Origin: Planctomycetaceae bacterium
GTDB taxonomy: Bacteria > Planctomycetota > Planctomycetia > Planctomycetales > Planctomycetaceae
DNA length: 7,088 nt
Direction: 5' to 3'
Assembly (NCBI GenBank): GCA_020426125.1
Contig: JAGQQQ010000146.1
Span: 1-7,088 of the forward strand
This document shows positions 1-4,953 of this stretch, piece after piece; positions within the stretch are counted from its first letter, which is position 1; every line of letters starts with the position of its first letter. Under the pieces are notes generated by a model, which made no database searches, was not told the DNA's origin, and saw only the letters and a program-made list of their open reading frames with translations. A program made the position numbers and the translations under genes.

Positions 1-159
1 CGAAGTGATTTTCGGCGAAGGGGGATCGAGAACCGCGTTCTTCCCGGCAGTCGCCGGCAACTGCAGCAAGCCGTGTTGCCTCAGTTCGACCCCGCTCCAG
101 ATCCCCACAACCGAGCATAGCACCGTTCCCAAAAACAGGCCTACGACCGAACGTTGCAT
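1..159 (-). CDS. N-terminus of an exported or membrane-anchored protein (partial, runs off left edge)
   Basis: Reading the minus strand from an ATG at 159-157 gives 53 open codons to the window edge. The protein starts MQRSVVGLFLGTVLCSVVGI, then continues with WSGVELRQHG and a Pro/Ala-rich stretch. A positive residue at position 3 followed by about 17 hydrophobic residues is typical of a Sec signal peptide or signal anchor. A lipobox is not convincing, because Cys15 is preceded by TVL rather than a small residue at -1. A weak GGGAG lies about 10 bases upstream of the ATG. The gene is divergent from the flagellar cluster, so it is probably not in the same transcript. The function cannot be told from the N-terminus alone. 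Confidence 0.6.
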   Translation of the reverse strand, partial: MQRSVVGLFLGTVLCSVVGIWSGVELRQHGLLQLPATAGKNAVLDPPSPKITS

Positions 160-409
160 GCTGATAAGGCTCCCGACTTTGTGAAGGAAAGATTCCGTCC
201 GATGAGGTTGGTGGCGTATCACGCGGATTTGCACGGTGAGACTGACCCGAAGGGACCGAGGTCGAACGATCGATACGACCGTTACACCTTCTCTATTCGC
301 GGTAATGTCATCGACGACGTCTCGTCATGAATTGATAGAAAATTTTGGGGGCAAGTTTTCCAAGACCCCTTCGATCACCTTTGTGTCGTTTCTTGCTGGA
401 GGACATCCC
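160..409. promoter_or_regulatory. Divergent intergenic region upstream of the flagellar cluster
   Basis: This 250-base gap must hold the promoters of the leftward gene and probably of the flgM-like/fliC genes. Three possible stem-loops are visible. The first is 260-280 (GGTCG, 11-base loop, CGACC). The second is 308-330 (TCAT, bulged C, GACGA, 4-base loop, TCGTCATGA). The third is the AT-rich 338-360 (GAAAATTT paired to AAGTTTTC around a G-rich loop, with one G-T pair). I looked for a sigma-28 site (TAAA-N15-GCCGATAA) and a sigma-54 site (TGGCAC-N5-TTGCA) and found no acceptable match. TGGC at 211 and TTGCA near 229 have the wrong spacing. An open frame extends upstream of 410 (from a GTG at 236), but it has no family resemblance and no ribosome binding site. 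Confidence 0.45.
398..403 (+). promoter_or_regulatory. Ribosome binding site that fixes the flgM-like start
   Basis: GGAGGA lies 6 bases before the ATG at 410. It supports starting the protein here rather than at the upstream in-frame GTG at 236, which would add 58 unrelated residues. Confidence 0.8.
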
Positions 410-730
410 ATGCAGATTCAAAGAATCCATGATGACCAACACTCGTTGAATTACCCGACCGGTCCGCATTCCTCTCACGGCCCGGTCTTGGGAACGGCAA
501 CGAGAACCGCTTCGAAATCAGGTATTGATGCGGCGAACGTCGCCGCATCCGTGTCAGATGTCGAGGTGCGATCACTTGTGGACCGCCTGCAACAACTCCC
601 CGAAGGTGAGGATGACGCCATTCAACAAGCCAGGGCCGAAATTCGATCTGGTGAGTTGTTTTCACGCGAAGCTGCCGAGTTGGTCGCTTTTTCCCCGTTA
701 CTCGAGTTTGTCTTTTCAAACCGTTCGTGA
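410..730 (+). CDS. flgM: FlgM-like anti-sigma-28 factor (negative regulator of flagellin synthesis), tentative
   Basis: A 106-residue protein starting MQIQRIHDDQ. Residues 1-45 are polar, low in hydrophobics and rich in His/Gly/Pro/Ser/Thr, which suits the disordered N-terminal half of FlgM proteins. Residues 50-100 look helical. The stretch LPEGEDDAIQQARAEIRSGE (63-82), followed by an Ala/Leu helix, resembles the C-terminal FlgM pattern of an Ile/Arg helix, 'I.sG' and then an A-rich helix that binds sigma-28 (FliA). FlgM proteins are usually about 90-110 residues, so the length fits. The position directly before flagellin also supports the call. The known role is to bind FliA in the cytoplasm until FlgM is exported through the finished hook. 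The similarity is weak by eye, and a planctomycete-specific protein of unknown function in this position remains possible. Its TGA stop overlaps an ATG at 730 (see findings). Confidence 0.55.
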   Translation: MQIQRIHDDQHSLNYPTGPHSSHGPVLGTATRTASKSGIDAANVAASVSDVEVRSLVDRLQQLPEGEDDAIQQARAEIRSGELFSREAAELVAFSPLLEFVFSNRS

Positions 731-800
731 TGACTGATCACCACGGAGCGGCCCCGCAGTTGCATGAGGCAACGAGTCCCCAACACGAACCAACTACGAA

Positions 801-805
801 AGAGG
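801..805 (+). promoter_or_regulatory. Ribosome binding site of flagellin
   Basis: AGAGG lies 7 bases before the ATG at 813, after an A/C-rich leader. The gap 731-812 also contains a 5-bp stem-loop (GTTGC 759-763, GCAAC 769-773). I see no clear promoter in the 82-base gap, so fliC may be read from upstream or from a promoter type I do not recognise. Confidence 0.75.
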
Positions 806-812
806 TTTTGAA

Positions 813-2225
813 ATGGGTTTGACCATTGCCAACAACGTTGCATCTCTGAATGCACAGAACAACTTGAACCGAGCGAATCAGCGGTTGACGACTTCCGTCG
901 AACGGCTCTCCTCGGGTCTCAAGGTGAACCGGGGGGCCGATGGTCCTGCGGCTCTCGTGATCTCCGAAAAGCAGCGTGCTCAAATCGCCGGCCTGAAACA
1001 GGCCATCGAGAATTCCGAGAAAGCCGTCTCGCTCGTGCAGACGGCCGAAGGAGCCCTTGGCGAAATCAACGCGCTGCTGGTCAAGGTCCGTTCACTCGCC
1101 ATCGATTCCGCCAATACTGGGATCAATGACGAAGACGCCCTGGCCGCCAACCAGGCGGAAATCGCGAATGCCCTGGATACGATCAACCGGATTGCCAACA
1201 ACACCCAGTTCCTGACGAAGAAGCTGCTGGACGGTTCGTCCGGGATTAGCGGTACCGCCTCCAGTGCCGACGTCTCGGTCCTGGGCGTCAGCAACGACAC
1301 TGTCGCTGGAGCCTACGACGTCGTGGTGACCACCGCCGGCGAACGGGCGACTGTCAACAACGGTGGAACCCAGACTGGAGCCCTCACCGCAGCCGAAACA
1401 CTCACTGTCAACGGCGTCGCGATCTCCCTGGAAGTGGGTTTCACTCAGGCGGACGTGATCGATCGGATCAATGAGTTCACCGCTCAAACGGGTGTGGTTG
1501 CCGAAGACGTGACAGGCACCACCCGGCTGTACTCCACCGAATTCGGTTCCGGGGCCACCATTCAGGTCGTCTCTGACACCGCCGCTGGTGCGACCACCTC
1601 CGGTTTTGGGAATGTCACCTTGAATGACACCGGCGTCGACATCGCGGGAACAATCGGCGGTGTCGCCGCCACCGGCTCCGGGATTACGCTGACCGCCAGC
1701 ACCGGGGATCCGTCAGGAATTTCCATCACGGTTGCCGCTGATGCCGGTGATGCGACATCGACCTACACCGGGGCTCTGGGGAACATTTCGGTGACGGACA
1801 ACTCCCTCCAGTTCCAGATCGGCCCGAACGCCTATCAAACCGCGAATGTCTCCATCAATCGCGTGAATCCCGGCTCGCTCGGGGTTGGTGTTGCCGACAA
1901 CCAGTTCAATAACCTGGATGAGATCGACGTGACCACTGCCAACGGGGCTCAAGATGCGATCTCAGTCATTGATGCCGCCATCGACGACATCACCACTCTG
2001 CGTGGAGATCTCGGGGCCTTCCAGCAGAACACCTTGAGTTCGACCGCAAACAACCTGCGGACGACGCTTGAAAATACGGTCAACGCGGAGTCCGTCATTC
2101 GTGACACCGACTTCGCAGAAGAAATCGCCAACTTCACGCAGCAACAAGTGCTCGTCCAAGCCGGCACGTCCGTCTTGGGGAACGCCAACCAGTTGCCTCA
2201 GTTGGTCCTGTCGTTGCTCGGGTAA
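813..2225 (+). CDS. fliC: Flagellin, filament subunit
   Basis: A 470-residue secreted structural protein, exported through the flagellar type III apparatus and polymerised into the filament. Residues 1-140 match the flagellin N-terminal domain (D0/D1): MGLTIANNVASLNAQNNLNR, RLSSGLKVN, then AALVISEKQRAQIAGLKQA. Residues 385-470 match the C-terminal domain, with SVIRDTDFAEEIANFTQQQV and the end NANQLPQLVLSLLG; the Gln-Leu-Pro/Leu-rich tail is the classic D0 helix and the region bound by FliS. The middle, about 150-380, is Gly/Thr/Ala-rich beta-type sequence forming the exposed domains. Residues 165-255 resemble the flagellin hook IN motif, and 268-312 resemble an element normally seen in FliD. 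No Cys is present, as usual for flagellins. The start is fixed by AGAGG and the conserved N-terminus. It lies between the flgM-like gene and fliD. A strong hairpin follows the stop. Confidence 0.97.
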   Translation: MGLTIANNVASLNAQNNLNRANQRLTTSVERLSSGLKVNRGADGPAALVISEKQRAQIAGLKQAIENSEKAVSLVQTAEGALGEINALLVKVRSLAIDSANTGINDEDALAANQAEIANALDTINRIANNTQFLTKKLLDGSSGISGTASSADVSVLGVSNDTVAGAYDVVVTTAGERATVNNGGTQTGALTAAETLTVNGVAISLEVGFTQADVIDRINEFTAQTGVVAEDVTGTTRLYSTEFGSGATIQVVSDTAAGATTSGFGNVTLNDTGVDIAGTIGGVAATGSGITLTASTGDPSGISITVAADAGDATSTYTGALGNISVTDNSLQFQIGPNAYQTANVSINRVNPGSLGVGVADNQFNNLDEIDVTTANGAQDAISVIDAAIDDITTLRGDLGAFQQNTLSSTANNLRTTLENTVNAESVIRDTDFAEEIANFTQQQVLVQAGTSVLGNANQLPQLVLSLLG

Positions 2226-2239
2226 CCCTTCCGCCCGTT

Positions 2240-2289
2240 CCGAGAACGCCCGTTGGAGTGACAGTCATTCCAGCGGGCGTTCCGCTCGG
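2240..2289 (+). terminator. Strong hairpin after fliC, terminator-like but without a T tract
   Basis: GAACGCCCG (2244-2252) pairs perfectly with CGGGCGTTC (2274-2282). The stem continues inward through TGGA/TCCA and TGA/TCA, with two G-T pairs, to a 3-base loop (CAG, 2262-2264). Outward, CCGA (2240-2243) can pair with TCGG (2286-2289) past a small bulge. It begins about 15 bases after the flagellin stop. No run of T follows, so it is not a textbook intrinsic terminator. It could cause partial termination or protect the 3' end of an abundant fliC mRNA, separating high flagellin output from lower fliD output. Confidence 0.7.
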
Positions 2290-2303
2290 ACCGGGACGCC
2301 GCG

Positions 2304-2355
2304 ACCATTCCCACACTCATCCCTGACTCCCTCCCCCTGACCCCGACTTCTCCCC
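2304..2355 (+). promoter_or_regulatory. C-rich, G-poor leader of fliD without Shine-Dalgarno; possible Rho loading region
   Basis: By hand count these 52 bases hold 30 C, 11 T, 8 A and only 3 G, directly before the fliD ATG. There is no GGAG-like ribosome binding site in them. A C-rich, G-poor untranslated stretch is the known hallmark of Rho utilisation sites, and it follows directly on the fliC hairpin. Reading it as a Rho-dependent attenuator is inference. A pyrimidine-rich leader could instead favour translation assisted by ribosomal protein S1. Confidence 0.35.
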
Positions 2356-4356
2356 ATGCTCACGATCGATGGACTGATCTCTGGAATCGATACCGAAGCC
2401 ATCATCGACGGGCTGCTCAACATTCAGCAGACCCAGATCGACCGATTGGGGATCCGTCGACAAGAGTTGCAGGCCCGCAAAGCGGCGTACGATTCACTCG
2501 ACGTCCAGTTGGCCACATTTCAGTCGATTGCGGACAGGCTGGCCCGGTCCCACAATAGTGTTTTCTTTGATCGTAGCGTCGCGGTGAGCGAGGAATCGGC
2601 CCTGCTTGTTTCGGCGGAGAACGAAGCGGCCTTGGGGACGTATCAAATCACCGTCGACGAATTGGCGCGAGCGCATCAAGTCGCCAGTCAGGGATTCGCG
2701 GACACGGATGCGACCATCACTGAGGGGACGCTCACGCTTCAGGTCGGAGCCGGCGACGCGGTGACGATCACCATCGATAGCACGAACAACACACTGCAAG
2801 GCCTGGCGGATGCGATCAACGACGCCGACGCTGGTCTCTCCGCGACCACCGTCAGCGACGGCACCGCCTCTCGCTTGTTGCTCACAGCGAATGAAACGGG
2901 GCTCGCCAACGAGATTCAGATCACGAACAACCTCGGGGCCACGGCGGGTCTGGCGACGCAACCGACCTTCGATTTGGGAAATCCCGTCCAGGCCGCGGCG
3001 GATGCTGAGATTCGACTGGGGTCCGGCCCCGGGGCGATCACGGTCGCGCATGCAACGAATACCATCACCGACGTGATTGAAGGAGTGACGCTCGATCTCC
3101 TGGCCGCCGATGCCGGCAAACCGATTCAAGTCAAAGTCACCAACTCCACCGAATCGGCCTCAGCGACCATCCATGACTTCGTGGATTCCTTCAACGGGAT
3201 CATGAACTACAGTGATGAGCTGGTCCGCTACAATCCGGAGACGGATCAAGCGGGCCTGCTCAACGGCGACCGCGCGATCACCGACATTCAGAACGACCTG
3301 CGGGCTGCAGTGTTGGATGTCGTTCCTGACTTAAGCCCCACCGCCAACCGATTATCCGTTCTGGGAATCTCTCTCAACGATCAAGGGCGGCTAGCCATCA
3401 ATGAGGGCCGGCTGCAAGATGCGCTGTCGGGACGCATCGACGGGATCTCCGCCAACGATCTGCGAAGCCTGTTCTCCTTCGACGCCTCGTCCACCCACAA
3501 CGGAGTCGAGTTCCTGCTCGATGGCTTCCGTCCCCAAGCGGGCGTGAGTTCCTATTCGGTTGATATCACCCAAGTCGCGGAGCGGGCGACGATCCTTGGT
3601 GATACTCCACTCGCGGCGTCGACGACGTTCACCGCACTCGACAACACACTCGATCTCACCGTGGACGGCGTCGACATCTCGATCACGCTGGCCATCGGGA
3701 CCTACACTCCCCAGGAACTGGTCTCGCTACTGGAATCGGAAATCAATTCGTCATCAGAACTCAATGGCCGGACCGTCTCGGCCACTCTGGATGGTTCCGG
3801 TCAGTTGCAACTCACCTCCAATGCCTACGGCTCCAGTTCCCAAGTGACGATTCTCGGCGGAACGGCGACCACGCTATTGGGCCTTTCCAGTAACCCCACT
3901 GACTTTGGCCAGAATGTCGCTGGGTCGTTCACCGTCAATGGCGTCACCGAAGCTGCTTCGGGAAATGGCCGCATTCTCTCTGGACTGGTCAACAACCAGT
4001 ACACCGCAGGACTGAAGGCGCTTGTCACCCTGGCGGCCGGCGATCTCGTGGCGGGGCCGGAAGCGGAGGTAACCGTCACCACCGGACTCGCGACGCAATG
4101 GGGACAGCTCACGCGCAGCATCACCAACATCGAATCGGGTGACATCGCCGCCGTTCAGGAAGGATACGAGATCCGCCTGCGAACGTTGGATGAGACGATT
4201 ACCCGTCAGGAAGAACTGTTTGCCCGGCAGCGCGATGATCTGGTCGCGCAGTTCGTCGCCTTGGAATCGGCGATCAGCGAACTTCAGACGACGAGCAGCT
4301 TCCTCGCGGCTCAACTGACGGGACTTCAGCAACTGCGACCGAATGTGTCGCGATGA
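2356..4356 (+). CDS. fliD: Flagellar filament cap / hook-associated protein 2 (FliD)
   Basis: A 666-residue protein. FliD forms the oligomeric cap at the filament tip under which exported flagellin folds and inserts. Residues 1-100 match FliD_N: LISGIDTEAIIDGLLNIQQT, then a coiled coil with heptad-like Leu/Ile (about 20-65). Residues 95-192 resemble a flagellin hook IN motif (TYQITVDELARAHQVAS ... LADAIND ... LLLTANETGLAN). Residues 260-375 begin the FliD_C region (VDSFNGIMNY, LLNGDRAITDIQNDLR, LGISLNDQGRLAINE). A second IN-like module occupies about 398-502. VAGSFTVNGVTEAASGNGRILSG (522-544) with GLKALV (552-557) is the typical late FliD_C element. Residues 596-656 form the C-terminal coiled coil. 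It is longer than E. coli FliD (468 residues) because of the extra module. The start rests on the family N-terminus alone, since no ribosome binding site is visible. Its stop lies in a hairpin, 74 bases before fliS. Confidence 0.93.
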   Translation: MLTIDGLISGIDTEAIIDGLLNIQQTQIDRLGIRRQELQARKAAYDSLDVQLATFQSIADRLARSHNSVFFDRSVAVSEESALLVSAENEAALGTYQITVDELARAHQVASQGFADTDATITEGTLTLQVGAGDAVTITIDSTNNTLQGLADAINDADAGLSATTVSDGTASRLLLTANETGLANEIQITNNLGATAGLATQPTFDLGNPVQAAADAEIRLGSGPGAITVAHATNTITDVIEGVTLDLLAADAGKPIQVKVTNSTESASATIHDFVDSFNGIMNYSDELVRYNPETDQAGLLNGDRAITDIQNDLRAAVLDVVPDLSPTANRLSVLGISLNDQGRLAINEGRLQDALSGRIDGISANDLRSLFSFDASSTHNGVEFLLDGFRPQAGVSSYSVDITQVAERATILGDTPLAASTTFTALDNTLDLTVDGVDISITLAIGTYTPQELVSLLESEINSSSELNGRTVSATLDGSGQLQLTSNAYGSSSQVTILGGTATTLLGLSSNPTDFGQNVAGSFTVNGVTEAASGNGRILSGLVNNQYTAGLKALVTLAAGDLVAGPEAEVTVTTGLATQWGQLTRSITNIESGDIAAVQEGYEIRLRTLDETITRQEELFARQRDDLVAQFVALESAISELQTTSSFLAAQLTGLQQLRPNVSR

Positions 4357-4370
4357 TGAAACGTCATCGC
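4350..4370 (+). other. Stem-loop spanning the fliD stop codon
   Basis: GCGATGA (4350-4356) and TCATCGC (4364-4370) form a perfect 7-bp stem around a 7-base loop. The left arm contains the fliD stop TGA (4354-4356). No T tract follows, so termination is unlikely. The hairpin sits just before the GGAGG at 4373 and could affect translation of what follows. Confidence 0.45.
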
Positions 4371-4380
4371 CCGGAGGACG

Positions 4381-4434
4381 ATGGTTACAGCGCGGACGGA
4401 TTCGAAGTTCACAGAAGAAGGTCTTTTCTCATGA
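4381..4434 (+). CDS. Possible 17-codon leader peptide coupled to fliS
   Basis: An ATG at 4381 has GGAGG at 4373-4377, a slightly short 3-base spacing. It encodes MVTARTDSKFTEEGLFS and stops at TGA 4432-4434. That stop overlaps the fliS ATG (4431-4433) as ATGA, the usual geometry of translational coupling. The peptide has no recognisable similarity, signal sequence or residue run typical of attenuators. It could be a real coupling peptide or a chance frame. A competing reading is that fliS begins at 4353, overlapping fliD, but the FliS family N-terminus does not support that. Confidence 0.3.
   Translation: MVTARTDSKFTEEGLFS
4413..4421 (+). promoter_or_regulatory. Ribosome binding site that fixes the fliS start
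   Basis: AGAAGAAGG ends 9 bases before the ATG at 4431. It supports that start over the in-frame ATGs at 4353 and 4356, which would add 26 residues (mostly charged or polar) not expected in FliS. Confidence 0.65.
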
Positions 4435-4850
4435 ATCCGCAGAAATTGTATCGACGTCACGCAAGCCATAACTGGACTCGTGCCGACATGCTACTGGCCA
4501 TCTACGACGAAGCGGAGCGATCACTGGAGACGGCCGATCAATTGCTCGTCGAAGGGGACTTGATCGGACTCATTCAGGCCCAGTTGCGTTGCGTCCGGCT
4601 GATCTTGTTGTTGTTGGAAGGGATTGATCCCGACCAAGGGGAAGTCGCCCACAACATTCATCGTCTCTGCGTGTATGTCATCGATGTCTTGGCGACCGAC
4701 TCTCCAGACCGGTTTCAGAAGGCCTTAGACGTGATCCGTCCTCTCAAGGCTGGTTTTACGTCCGCTCGTGCCGAAGCGAACGAATTGGAGGCCAACGGAC
4801 ACATTCCCAGGCTCAATTTCGACTCTGGAGCAAACGTCGCGTTTGCTTGA
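4431..4850 (+). CDS. fliS: Flagellin export chaperone FliS
   Basis: A 139-residue, mostly helical cytoplasmic protein. FliS binds the C-terminal D0 segment of flagellin, keeps it from polymerising early and brings it to the export gate. The N-terminus MNPQKLYRRHASHNWTRADM, followed by LLAIYDEAERSLETADQLL, matches the FliS pattern 'MNP...Y....v..asp..Ll.mLYd.ai..l..A'. GDLIGLIQAQLRCVRLILLLLEGID corresponds to the helix carrying the usual 'a..iI..L...LD' motif, and VAHNIHRLCVYVIDVL to the family's 'ia.nL..LY.y....L'. The length matches the family (about 120-145). The start is chosen by the ribosome binding site and family alignment. The 74-base gap after fliD carries a hairpin and a mini-ORF whose stop overlaps this start. 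The last codons form a hairpin. Confidence 0.9.
   Translation: MNPQKLYRRHASHNWTRADMLLAIYDEAERSLETADQLLVEGDLIGLIQAQLRCVRLILLLLEGIDPDQGEVAHNIHRLCVYVIDVLATDSPDRFQKALDVIRPLKAGFTSARAEANELEANGHIPRLNFDSGANVAFA
4829..4847 (+). terminator. Hairpin at the 3' end of fliS, weak terminator candidate
   Basis: AGCAAACG (4829-4836) pairs perfectly with CGTTTGCT (4840-4847) around a 3-base loop, ending one base before the fliS stop codon (4848-4850). It lies inside the coding end and is not followed by a T run, so if it ends the flagellar transcript it does so inefficiently or with Rho. The convergent gap 4851-4953 holds no better terminator on either strand that I can see. Confidence 0.35.
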
Positions 4851-4953
4851 GGATCTCCGTCGTCGCGAAGTGAGAGAACGACTCTTGTGAGAGCCGTGAG
4901 GCGAGAGGTGTTCCCCATTGAGGACGATCCGATCCCGGCGAAGGGCAATGGCG

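Noticed and set aside
210..232. Possible sigma-54 promoter (TGGC ... TTTGCA)
   Set aside because: The GG and GC elements are 16 bases apart instead of the required 10.
331..338. Possible sigma-28 -10 box (ATTGATAG)
   Set aside because: Only the GATA core matches, and there is no TAAA-like -35 at the proper distance.
236..409. N-terminal extension of the flgM-like gene from GTG 236
   Set aside because: No ribosome binding site at 236 and no family resemblance in the extra 58 residues. GGAGGA sits in the right place before ATG 410.
2494..3129. Long minus-strand frame (211 codons) opposite fliD
   Set aside because: It is the shadow of a clear FliD reading frame in GC-rich DNA. The product is Arg/Gly-rich with no domain.
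4353..4430. fliS starting inside the fliD stop (ATGATGA)
   Set aside because: The extra 26 residues are mostly charged or polar and unlike FliS. The FliS family start MNP...Y begins at 4431 with its own ribosome binding site.
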